Origin: JBBRGG01 sp038240875
GTDB lineage: Bacteria; Planctomycetota; Phycisphaerae; Phycisphaerales; UBA1924
DNA: 21,447 bases
Assembly (NCBI GenBank): GCA_038240875.1
Contig: JBBRGG010000021.1
Location: 1 to 21,447, forward strand
Direction of reading: 5' to 3'
How positions within the stretch are numbered: the stretch's first letter is position 1; each line of letters begins with the position of its first letter. This document shows positions 1-7,630 of the stretch, one piece after another. The notes beneath the pieces are model-generated. The model ran no database searches. It saw only the letters and a program-made list of their open reading frames with translations, and was not told where the DNA came from. Both the position numbers and the translations under genes were made by a program.

Positions 1-1
1 T

Positions 2-1342
2 GGATCAATCAGGCCTCGTGATTCCCAAGGACGCGAGCAACGCCGCGAGGTTCGCGTCGTCGCGCTGTCGGACACCGAGCAACTCGACCGACGCATGGCG
101 ATGGTGCAAAGGCTCGAAGCAGCGATGGACGAATGTTTGGATCAAGAGCAAACGGTTTTGTACCCGCCGCCACAGAGTGATGGCCCTGGCGGCGACGCGG
201 TTTTGTCGCAAGCAGTAACGCACTCGCATCGTGAATTGTGTGCGACCGACGCGCGGGTGCGGGTTGCTTCGTTTCCGCTGCGCGTGCCCACGGCGACCGG
301 CGACACCATCGTCGGCATCGTGCTCATCGAGTCTGGCGGCGGCGACGCCAACTCGTCTTCTTCGCGACTTGATCTTGGTGTGATTGAGCTTGTTCAGGCC
401 GCGCTAGATCTTGTGAGCCCTGTGCTGGCGGTTCGGCATTCAGATGATCGGGCGCTCGCGCTGCGTGCGTGGGATTGGGCGATCAAGGTTGGCGCGTGGG
501 CGGTCGGGCCGACGCACACGGTGTGGAAGCTTGTTGGCGTGCTGCTGATGGTGGCGACGCTGGTAGTGATCTTTGTGAAAACACCGTACCGCGTGGGCGC
601 GCCTGTTGAACTTCGCGCGAAAGAACGCCGCGTGATCAGCTCGCCCTTTGATGGCACGATCGCGTCGGTTGAATCATGGACCGAGCCGGGCGCCAAGCTC
701 GCCGCAGGCACATTGCTTCTGAAGCTTGATACGACCAGTCGCCGCCTGAGTGCTCTCGAAGCGAGAAGCCAGGTGACGCAGTTTGAAGCCGAGGCGGACG
801 AAGCACTTCGCAAGAACGACAACGCCACAGCGGCCCAGTCGCGTTCGAAAGCCGAGCAATCTCGCGCGAAGCTCGAACTACTTGAGTATGAGATTGATCG
901 TTCCAGCGTCGTCGCGCCCATCGACGGGTTCATCGTTCAAGGCGACGTTTCGGACAAGATCGGCGCATCGGTTCGACTGGGCGACACGCTCATGGAAATC
1001 GCGGACCTGACCGAAATGCGGATCATCGCTCGCGTCGAAGATAAAGATATCGGCTTTATCACCGAGCCACGCGAGGGCGAGCCCGCGCAGACCGGCGAAT
1101 TCAGCCCCAAGAGCGACCCATCTCGTTCGTATCCGTTTGTCGTTGAACGCATCGTGCCTTTGTCGCAGGCGACCGAGGGGCAGAATGCATTTGAAGTCCA
1201 CGCGCTGTTACAGGTGCCCGGCATCGGTGCACTACGACCAGGCATGGAAGGCCAAGCCCGTTTCGATGGTCCGCGCAAGAGCCTTGGTTGGATCGCTTCT
1301 CGACGCGTCGTCGATCAGCTTCGACTGTGGCTGTGGTGGTAA
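2..1342 (+). CDS. HlyD-family membrane-fusion adaptor with N-terminal GAF-like region (5' partial)
   Basis: The reading frame is open to the left edge, so the true start lies outside the window; 446 residues are visible. The first ~135 look like the end of a GAF-type domain (alternating strands such as DTIVGIVLIESGGG followed by an amphipathic helix). This is a weak, inferred assignment. One membrane helix follows at about residues 175-197 (WKLVGVLLMVATLVVIFV). After it come a barrel-sandwich/lipoyl half (SSPFDGTIASV), a charged coiled-coil hairpin rich in Ala, Glu, Arg and Lys, the second lipoyl half (VVAPIDGFIVQGDVSDKIG) and a beta-barrel. This is the order of HlyD/EmrA adaptors, which span the periplasm in export machines. 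It ends in a Trp-rich tail (LWLWW). The next gene starts 54 bp downstream on the same strand and carries its own HlyD arm, so the two probably form one complex. The HlyD assignment is firm; the substrate is unknown. Confidence 0.85.
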   Translation, partial: GSIRPRDSQGREQRREVRVVALSDTEQLDRRMAMVQRLEAAMDECLDQEQTVLYPPPQSDGPGGDAVLSQAVTHSHRELCATDARVRVASFPLRVPTATGDTIVGIVLIESGGGDANSSSSRLDLGVIELVQAALDLVSPVLAVRHSDDRALALRAWDWAIKVGAWAVGPTHTVWKLVGVLLMVATLVVIFVKTPYRVGAPVELRAKERRVISSPFDGTIASVESWTEPGAKLAAGTLLLKLDTTSRRLSALEARSQVTQFEAEADEALRKNDNATAAQSRSKAEQSRAKLELLEYEIDRSSVVAPIDGFIVQGDVSDKIGASVRLGDTLMEIADLTEMRIIARVEDKDIGFITEPREGEPAQTGEFSPKSDPSRSYPFVVERIVPLSQATEGQNAFEVHALLQVPGIGALRPGMEGQARFDGPRKSLGWIASRRVVDQLRLWLWW

Positions 1343-1396
1343 GAATGTTCAAATCGTAATGAACTTCTTCGTGATCGCACTGGAACTCGCACGCAC

Positions 1397-3622
1397 ATGA
1401 GCGAACGCGCGACATTCTCTCCCTTCTGGCACCGGGTTCGCACCCTGCGCCCGCGACTGCGTCCGCACGTGCAGATTACCCGCCAGCACTATCGCGGCCG
1501 ACGCTGGCATGTGGTTCGTGATCCCTCGTCCAACCACTTTTATCGCCTTAACTCTGTCGCGCATGAGTTCGTCGGCCTTTTTGATGGCAAGCGCACCATT
1601 GAAGACCTTTGGCGCAGCGGCTTGCAACGCCACGCTGACGCCGCCCTTACGCAGAATGAAGTCATTCAGCTCTTGAGCCAGCTTTATCAAGCCAACTTGA
1701 TCGCCGGCGATGTGCAGCCCGAGACCGATCAACTCTTAAAGCGTGGCCGCGAGCGAGCCGCGAAGAAAGTCAAAGCCCAGGCAATCGGGCTCATGTATTT
1801 CAAGATTCGGCTCTTCAATCCCGACTGGCTTTTGTCCGCCGCCGAGCCGCTGTTTAGGCCTTTACTCAGCCGAGCGGGGTTGGTCCTCTGGGTTATCGTT
1901 GTTGGTGCTGCGTTGACTGCGGTCCTGCCAAGGTGGGACCAACTGCAAGAAAGCTTTCGGCAGAGCGTCGCGCCAGCAAACTGGGGTTGGCTGCTCGCCG
2001 TCTTTGTCGTCCTCAAGCTCATTCACGAGAGCGGCCACGGCTTGGTCTGCAAGCGCTTCGGCGGGCACGTGCCCGAATTCGGCGTGATGATGCTGATCTT
2101 GATTCCCGCGCCCTATGTCGATGCGTCCAGCACATGGGCTTTTCCCAGCCGATGGAAACGAATCGCAGTCGGTGGCGGTGGCATGATCTTTGAGCTGTTC
2201 GTCGCTTCGATCATGGGCTTTGTCTGGGTCGCGACGCTCGACCGCCCCGATAGCTTAATCCACCAGATCGCATTTAACGCGATGTTCACCGCGAGCGTGT
2301 CAACGGTCATCTTTAATGCGAACCCGCTGATGCGCTTCGATGGCTATTACATGCTGAGTGATCTGCTGGAGATACCTAATCTGCAGCCGCGATCGTTCGC
2401 GCTTCTTAAGTTCCTTTTCCAACGGCACGTCTACCGCATCAAGCAAGCCCAGCCACCCACGACCGACCCAAGCGAAGCCGCACAGCTGCTCGTCTATGGC
2501 ATCGCCTCGCTCATATATCGACTAGTTCTTTTCGTGTCGATCACGCTCTATGTGATGGGCCAGATGTTCGCGGTGGGGGTCATCCTCGCGGTGTGGACCG
2601 CATCGATGTGGTTCATTATGCCCGTGGGCCAGTTCGCGCATTGGCTCGCGACGAATGAACAACTCACGCACAAACGCCCGCGCGCCGTCGCCGTCAGCTT
2701 TGCAATGATCGCGGCGTGCTTGCTGGTCATAGGCGTGATCCCCATGCCTGATCGTCGAAGGGCGACAGGCATCGTCGAAAGCCTCGAAACGTCCACGGTC
2801 TTCTTCGGCGCCGACGCCATCGTTTCACGAAGTCTTGTCGCACCAGGCGAACGCGTGACGAAGGGCCAGCCGCTGCTAGAGCTTGAATCCGCTCGCTTGA
2901 CATCACAATTGCGATTGGCTCGCGCGCAACTCGATGAGTCCGAAGCACTCGAGCGCAAGGCCGTTTCCAGATCCGCGGCGGAGGCACAGATCGCTGCCGA
3001 GTTTGTCGGCACAATGCGAGAACAGATTCGCATCCTCGAAGATCGCGCCGCCAAACTCGTTGTGTACTCGCCACAAGATGGCATTGTTGTCGGGCTGGAT
3101 CCGCGCTCGCTCGTGGGCGCGTTCGTACGCGAAGGCCAGGAAGCAATCGAAGTCATCGATCCATCGCGCATCCGTATCACCGCGACCCTCGGACAGACCG
3201 AGGGCCTCTGGCTGTACGAACTTCCCACGACGAATTACCAGGTCGAGCTTCGGCCTTCATCCGATGTCGCACGCGTGGTCTATGCGCGCATGGACCGAAT
3301 CTTTGCCGCGGGCGAACGCAACCTGCCTCACGCGGCCCTTGGTTTTAGCGGCGGCGGCACGATCCAAACCGACCCTAGCGACAAGGCGGGCAAAGCCGCG
3401 AAAAAACCGATCTTCAAAGCTTGGCTCGATTTGAAACCCGTCGGCCTCGAAGTCGAAGGAACTTCTGACTCCAGCAATTCACGCACACAACAACAGCAAA
3501 GCGCGTACGCCGGTCGTCCCGGCGAACGGGTCACGATCCGTTTCACACTGCCCAGCAAACCACTTGCGGCACAGTGGGTTGATCGTCTTCGCAAGCTTAT
3601 TCAAGGCCGCGCCAAGATTTGA
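1397..3622 (+). CDS. PqqD-like / M50 membrane metalloprotease / HlyD fusion protein
   Basis: This 741-residue protein joins three modules. Residues ~20-105 match the PqqD/RRE fold, a peptide-binding winged helix (RWHVVRDP..FYRLN, then a helical tail). Residues ~160-445 are polytopic membrane segments holding the M50 site-2-protease zinc motif HESGH (H210, E211, H214) and the second motif NPLMRFDGYY (D315), so the protease looks active. Residues ~455-600 form a lipoyl/barrel-sandwich arm with a coiled coil (LVAPGERVTKGQPLLELES; VVYSPQDGIVVG), as in HlyD adaptors. A 90-residue tail contains a Gly/Lys-rich stretch and QQQQ. Proteins with M50 + HlyD architecture are often named putative peptide zinc metalloproteases. 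The start is the ATG 54 bp after the preceding stop, with only a weak GGA upstream. The downstream SecA-like gene follows after 15 bp, so operon membership is very likely. What it cleaves or exports cannot be told from the window. Confidence 0.9.
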   Translation: MSERATFSPFWHRVRTLRPRLRPHVQITRQHYRGRRWHVVRDPSSNHFYRLNSVAHEFVGLFDGKRTIEDLWRSGLQRHADAALTQNEVIQLLSQLYQANLIAGDVQPETDQLLKRGRERAAKKVKAQAIGLMYFKIRLFNPDWLLSAAEPLFRPLLSRAGLVLWVIVVGAALTAVLPRWDQLQESFRQSVAPANWGWLLAVFVVLKLIHESGHGLVCKRFGGHVPEFGVMMLILIPAPYVDASSTWAFPSRWKRIAVGGGGMIFELFVASIMGFVWVATLDRPDSLIHQIAFNAMFTASVSTVIFNANPLMRFDGYYMLSDLLEIPNLQPRSFALLKFLFQRHVYRIKQAQPPTTDPSEAAQLLVYGIASLIYRLVLFVSITLYVMGQMFAVGVILAVWTASMWFIMPVGQFAHWLATNEQLTHKRPRAVAVSFAMIAACLLVIGVIPMPDRRRATGIVESLETSTVFFGADAIVSRSLVAPGERVTKGQPLLELESARLTSQLRLARAQLDESEALERKAVSRSAAEAQIAAEFVGTMREQIRILEDRAAKLVVYSPQDGIVVGLDPRSLVGAFVREGQEAIEVIDPSRIRITATLGQTEGLWLYELPTTNYQVELRPSSDVARVVYARMDRIFAAGERNLPHAALGFSGGGTIQTDPSDKAGKAAKKPIFKAWLDLKPVGLEVEGTSDSSNSRTQQQQSAYAGRPGERVTIRFTLPSKPLAAQWVDRLRKLIQGRAKI

Positions 3623-3653
3623 TGTTTCGAGATTTTCATGTTTCGAGAACTTT
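3622..3653 (+). repeat. 16-bp direct duplication spanning a stop/start junction
   Basis: ATGTTTCGAGA occurs at 3622-3632 and again at 3638-3648, a 16 bp period. The first ATG overlaps the TGA of the M50 gene (TGATG) but opens a different frame from the SecA-like gene. The second ATG is in the SecA-like frame. The duplication therefore moved or doubled the start codon of the downstream gene. Confidence 0.75.
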
Positions 3654-5812
3654 CGACTGCCACGCTAATGCCCCACGCGCCTTCACCAAATCAGTCGCAG
3701 TCTCAGGTATCGCAGGCCCAAGTCCTGACGCAGTACCACGCGATGTACCACTCGCTGGTCAGCCGTCGCGCCAAGCCACGAAATTTCAAAAACCTCGATA
3801 AACTCGTGGTGAAATATAGCGTGCGCCTGCGTGCTCGCAGTTCCAGCCTGAGCGTGCTTCATCAAGAAGCTCGCGCCGTCGAAGCCCTCGCCCCAGACCT
3901 TCGGCATAGTTCCGACGGCGTGCTAAGCGTTCGGGTCTCTGAAGTCCGTGAAGCCTTTACACGCGGCGGCGAAGATCCGCTCCTGGTTCGCAACGGGCTC
4001 GCGCTCGTGCGTGAAATCGCTCGGCGCGTCACCGGCGAAGAACCCTTCCGTGTGCAGCTTGTCGGCGCGCTCGCCCTCTACCACGGCCACATGGTTGAAA
4101 TGCTCACCGGTGAGGGCAAAACGCTGACCGGATCGGTCGCCGCGTGCCTCATTGCGTGGCGCCGTCGCCGCCTTCACGTCTTTACCGTCAACGATTATCT
4201 CGCCGCTCGCGATGCACGCAGCCGCGAGAAGATCTACACGCGCTGTGGCCTAACCGTTGGGGCAATCACGCAAGAAACCGAGCAGGGCGAACGGCCTTCG
4301 ATTTACGCGCGATCCATCGTTTATGGCACGCCCAAGCAGATCACCGCCGACTGGCTTCGCGATCAGATTCGCATGGGCAAGTTGGGCAGCGCGTGGGCCG
4401 GACGCCTCGCGCTCTCGGGGCTCGAGGGCGTGAGTGCCGCAGCGATGATGCCAATGATTCCTGGTTTGCGTGCCGCGCTGGTTGACGAGGCCGACGCGGT
4501 TCTGATCGACGAGGGTGTCGTGCCATTGATCATCGCACAATCACGCCGCGAGGACGAGATGGCTCGCGCGTACACGCAGGCGTGCGCGATTGCCGAGAAG
4601 CTGGATCAAGGCCCGGATTTCACGATCGATCACATCCAGCGACGCAGCGAGTTGACGCGCAGAGGCGAGCATCGCTTAGGCCAGATTTTCGAAGAACATA
4701 TCGGTAAAGGTGGCGAGTTGATCTTCAAGGCGGCCCGCCGCGGTATGGAGCTGATTCGCCAAGCTCTGGTCGCGCGGCACTGCTATCTCCGTGGCCAGCA
4801 ATACGAACTCGTTGATGGCAAGATCGTCATTGTTGATGAATATACCGGGCGATTCCTTCCAGATCGCTCGTGGGAGCATGGCTTGCACCAAGCCGTCGAA
4901 GCCAAAGAATCGCTTGAAGTCACCGCCGACCGCGAAACTCTCGCGCGCATGAGCTTCCAGCGATTCTTCCGTTCTTACCCGTTCCTCGCGGGTATGACGG
5001 GCACCGCTGCGGACGCGATCCCCGAGTTTGAAGAGGTATACGCAAGGCCCGTGACGCACGTCCCGACGAATCGGCCTTTGATCCGCTCGACCTGGGCCAT
5101 GCGTGCCTTTGCCACCGAGCGCGATAAATGGAACGCGATCGTGACCTCGATTATTCGGCTCAACCGCGCGGGTCGGCCAATCCTCGTGGGCACGCGATCC
5201 ATCGCATCGTCAGAGCTGCTCCACGAACTGCTCGATAAGCGTGGCGTGCCCCACACCGTCCTCAACGCGAATTACGATAAAGAAGAAGCCGAACTCATCA
5301 CCGGCGCTGGACACGGCGTGCAACCGATTGTGACAAATTCGACTGGCGTTTCACAGCCCATCGCGACCAACACTTTGGGCAACGGCGCCGACGAAAGCTT
5401 GGGCTTTACCAATGCCGCTATCACTGTCGCGACCAACATGGCTGGTCGCGGCACCGACATTCTCCTCAACGACCAAGCCCGCGCCAATGGTGGCTTGCAC
5501 GTCATCCTGACCGAGATGCACGGCGCGAGCCGAATCGACCGCCAATTTGTTGGCCGTGCTGGCCGCCAAGGCGACCCAGGCTCATCTCAAACCTTTGTCT
5601 CCCTCGAAGATGAATTAGTCACGCGGCACACGCCGTTGTTCGCCGGGTTGCTTCGCCGGCGGGTGAGCTCTGGCGAGTTGCGTGACACTCGATTGGCCAG
5701 CGCGATCTTTCGATTGGCGCAACGCCGCAAAGAAGCGCACGATCGTCGAAACCGCATGTCGATCCTCAAGCAAGATGATTGGATCGATAAGAATTTGCCC
5801 GGCTCGGGATAA
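3638..5812 (+). CDS. SecA-like preprotein translocase ATPase, C-terminally short
   Basis: This 724-residue SecA paralogue has every motor motif: Walker A MLTGEGKT (155-162), DEAD box VDEADAVLIDEG (282-292), the region around GLHQAVEAKE, MTGTA (453-457), TNMAGRGTDI (599-608) and VGRAGRQGDPGSS (638-650). A shortened preprotein-binding domain lies at about 300-380. Canonical SecA is about 830-930 residues. This one stops soon after the first part of the helical scaffold (RRNRMSILKQDD), so most of the helical wing, scaffold and the C-terminal zinc-binding tail are missing. Between AGHG (~560) and AITVATNMAGRG (~593) there is an insertion of about 35 residues absent from ordinary SecA, containing a twofold QPIxTN motif. 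ATG 3638 is used as start; ATG 3668 is also possible. The gene sits 15 bp behind the M50-HlyD gene, pointing to a dedicated motor and not the housekeeping SecA. The cell's main secA is presumably elsewhere, but that is not visible here. Confidence 0.9.
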   Translation: MFRELSTATLMPHAPSPNQSQSQVSQAQVLTQYHAMYHSLVSRRAKPRNFKNLDKLVVKYSVRLRARSSSLSVLHQEARAVEALAPDLRHSSDGVLSVRVSEVREAFTRGGEDPLLVRNGLALVREIARRVTGEEPFRVQLVGALALYHGHMVEMLTGEGKTLTGSVAACLIAWRRRRLHVFTVNDYLAARDARSREKIYTRCGLTVGAITQETEQGERPSIYARSIVYGTPKQITADWLRDQIRMGKLGSAWAGRLALSGLEGVSAAAMMPMIPGLRAALVDEADAVLIDEGVVPLIIAQSRREDEMARAYTQACAIAEKLDQGPDFTIDHIQRRSELTRRGEHRLGQIFEEHIGKGGELIFKAARRGMELIRQALVARHCYLRGQQYELVDGKIVIVDEYTGRFLPDRSWEHGLHQAVEAKESLEVTADRETLARMSFQRFFRSYPFLAGMTGTAADAIPEFEEVYARPVTHVPTNRPLIRSTWAMRAFATERDKWNAIVTSIIRLNRAGRPILVGTRSIASSELLHELLDKRGVPHTVLNANYDKEEAELITGAGHGVQPIVTNSTGVSQPIATNTLGNGADESLGFTNAAITVATNMAGRGTDILLNDQARANGGLHVILTEMHGASRIDRQFVGRAGRQGDPGSSQTFVSLEDELVTRHTPLFAGLLRRRVSSGELRDTRLASAIFRLAQRRKEAHDRRNRMSILKQDDWIDKNLPGSG

Positions 5813-5868
5813 AGGCCCGGCTCGGGATAAAGGCCCGGCTCGGAATAAAGGCCCGGCGCGAGATAAAG
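5797..5868. repeat. 4 x 18-bp tandem repeat across the SecA-like stop codon
   Basis: Units GCCCGGCTCGGGATAAAG lie at 5797-5814 and 5815-5832 (identical), 5833-5850 (one change) and 5851-5868 (two changes). The first unit encodes the last residues (PGSG) and the TAA of the SecA-like gene, so the array apparently grew out of the gene end. Each unit repeats a TAA in the same phase because 18 is a multiple of three. Confidence 0.95.
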
Positions 5869-5878
5869 CTCGCGCGGG
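5852..5878. terminator. Possible hairpin terminator between convergent genes
   Basis: The last repeat unit pairs with the sequence after it: CCCGGCGCGAG, loop ATAAAG, CTCGCGCGGG. This is ten base pairs with one bulged G. There is no clean T-run on either side (plus: TTAAAAAC; minus: CCTTTATTCC), so intrinsic termination is only plausible. Its place between the ends of the SecA-like gene and the convergent DinB-like gene supports the reading. Confidence 0.45.
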
Positions 5879-5927
5879 TTAAAAACTCAGCCATCTTTAT
5901 TGCATTTGCATCCCACTCGCAATCTCT

Positions 5928-6467
5928 TTAACCCATTACTCGAGCCATACCTAGCGCGCGCCGCAGGTCGATGAGTTCGCCCGCGTGCACGCCATTGTGG
6001 AAGACCATTCGCTGCGCGAGCGAGAGGAACGTGGTCATCCCTGAACCCCATTGTGTTTCTTCGTTGAGTTTCAAGTCGGGCGTTTCTTCGAGCGCTCGCG
6101 CGAGCCTTGCACACGCAGCCTCAAAGATGGCGATGCACCGCACGTGCGACGGGAACGCGTTTGAATCAGTGCTCACGATTGATCCAAACGCGCACGTTTC
6201 GGTTCCAAATCGTGTCGCGTCGCCACGCGTTGCCTTCTCGATAAAGTCTGACTCGGGCAGATCGCGTCCATCGAGCTTGCCTGCAACCCGATGCATCACC
6301 AATGAAATATGTCCCATGTTCCACGCAAAATGATTGAGCAAGTTAGTCGCTTGCGTCACTTTGTTCGAGTCGTCAAATCCAGCCACGAATCGCAAGAAAA
6401 GGTCCTTGCTTCCCATAATTCCTTGTGCGAGCGATCGAGCAATTGGGTTAAGGGTTTGGGTGTTCAT
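5928..6467 (-). CDS. DinB-superfamily protein
   Basis: This is a 179-residue four-helix-bundle protein when started at the ATG at 6467. The DinB/YfiT metal-site pattern is visible: an early His cluster (NHFAWNMGH, H46 and H53) and the C-terminal HNGVHAGELIDLRRALG (H157, H161), which matches the family's HxxxHxGQLxxLRRxLG signature. DinB-fold proteins include metal-dependent thiol S-transferases and many damage-induced proteins of unknown function, so no reaction is assigned. A longer reading back to a TTG at 6539 would add a hydrophobic, signal-like stretch. It would also overlap the divergent methyltransferase and is not favoured. The gene converges on the SecA-like cassette at its 3' end and diverges from the methyltransferase at its 5' end with 15 bp between the two chosen starts. 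Confidence 0.8.
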   Translation of the reverse strand: MNTQTLNPIARSLAQGIMGSKDLFLRFVAGFDDSNKVTQATNLLNHFAWNMGHISLVMHRVAGKLDGRDLPESDFIEKATRGDATRFGTETCAFGSIVSTDSNAFPSHVRCIAIFEAACARLARALEETPDLKLNEETQWGSGMTTFLSLAQRMVFHNGVHAGELIDLRRALGMARVMG

Positions 6468-6482
6468 ATCCTCAGCGTATCC

Positions 6483-7520
6483 ATGGCACGTACCAAGCAA
6501 CCCGAGTCCAAACATCCCGAATCCAATCGCCGCGGTCAAACAGAACTAGCCCATACAAACAACCCACCTTCCAACCCTCCTTTCAATGAGCCCTACACCG
6601 ACCCGCGCGTCTACGACGTCCTCCACGGCCCCGAAACCAAGGGCGAAGTTCGCGCGCTCCAACTGCTCCAAATGCGTCTGCTCTCATCTGCTCCTCTCAG
6701 CCCGGTCTGGCTCGAACCAGCGTGTGGCTCGGGGCGAATCTTGCGGGCCGTCGCACGCCAAGGCGTTCGCGGGTACGGGTTCGATATCTCACGCGCGATG
6801 ATCGCGTACGCAAATCAGTGTGCCAAGCGCCTAGGCCCACCCGCGCATCACACCCATGAAGTAGAGTCTGCCTATCGAGTACGTTTAGGCACGCCTTCAC
6901 GTGTAGCTGTCGCGCGCGACGCAAACAGAGCGGCAAGTTCCCAGACAACACCAAACATCACGAGACCATTGTTCTTTCCCGCCGACATGACCGACTTTGA
7001 TCGCACAGCATCCGCCGCGCTGGGCGCGCCTTTGCCACCTGTTGACCTTGCCTTCAACCTTATCAATACGATCCGCCACCTCACAAGTGATCGCGCGATG
7101 CGCGACCACTTCGCGGCAATTGCGCGCGTTCTCAAGCCACAGGGTGTCTACCTCGTGGGCATTTCTCTTTCGAGCTTTGGCAACGAAGTCGAAACCGAAG
7201 ACGTGTGGACCGGTGGCAGGGCCGGGCTGCGAGTGACCCAAGCAGTCCAATACATTCCAGCCACCGGCAGACGAGGCGAAGCCGCTCGCGCCGAGCGAGT
7301 CATTAGCCACCTCACCATTATCAATGCAACCGCGGGCTCGAGCGTATCGGTCGAACGCCACACCGATGAGTCGTACGCGCTGCGGTCCTATGACTTGGCA
7401 CAATGGAACGAGCTCGTCAAATCCTCGGCCTTACGCATCCAAGACGTCTTTGATTCCTCAGGCCAAACAGCCACCGCAAAGGAACCCGGCTACTTCATCT
7501 TCGCGCTACGACCCGCGTGA
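6483..7520 (+). CDS. Class I SAM-dependent methyltransferase
   Basis: The protein is 345 residues from ATG 6483. Motif I is LEPACGSGR (77-85) and the acidic residue ending strand 2 is D101 (YGFDIS). A motif II/III-like FPADMTDF precedes LAFNLINTIRHL, and VLKPQGVYLVGISL matches the strand 5 region, so the Rossmann core is complete. A stretch of about 40 residues between strands 2 and 3 (about 118-160) is low in structure and looks like an insertion. The N-terminal 35 residues are polar and disordered. The substrate cannot be inferred. An upstream in-frame ATG at 6309 would run antisense through most of the DinB-like gene and is rejected as start. The gene converges with coaD across an intergenic heptamer repeat. 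Confidence 0.85.
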   Translation: MARTKQPESKHPESNRRGQTELAHTNNPPSNPPFNEPYTDPRVYDVLHGPETKGEVRALQLLQMRLLSSAPLSPVWLEPACGSGRILRAVARQGVRGYGFDISRAMIAYANQCAKRLGPPAHHTHEVESAYRVRLGTPSRVAVARDANRAASSQTTPNITRPLFFPADMTDFDRTASAALGAPLPPVDLAFNLINTIRHLTSDRAMRDHFAAIARVLKPQGVYLVGISLSSFGNEVETEDVWTGGRAGLRVTQAVQYIPATGRRGEAARAERVISHLTIINATAGSSVSVERHTDESYALRSYDLAQWNELVKSSALRIQDVFDSSGQTATAKEPGYFIFALRPA

Positions 7521-7557
7521 TCGTGCACGTCTTTCAGTCTTTGCTTTCTACCCTTGT

Positions 7558-7606
7558 CAAATACCAAATACCAAATACCAAATACCAAATACCAAATACC
7601 AAATGC
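7558..7606. repeat. 7-bp tandem repeat (CAAATAC), six perfect copies plus one variant
   Basis: CAAATAC is repeated without a break from 7558 to 7599 and followed by CAAATGC at 7600-7606. The array lies between the convergent methyltransferase and coaD genes and is AT-rich in a GC-rich setting. There is no spacer structure, so it is not a CRISPR array. Confidence 0.95.
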
Positions 7607-7630
7607 CAACGCCTCTCTTGTCTTTCCACC

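Noticed and set aside
6309..6482. Extended N-terminus of the methyltransferase
   Set aside because: It runs antisense through the DinB-like gene and adds 58 unconserved residues; the ATG at 6483 suits the family.
7558..7606. CRISPR array
   Set aside because: Units are 7 bp, directly adjacent, with no spacers; the same applies to the 8, 10 and 18 bp arrays. No cas gene is present.
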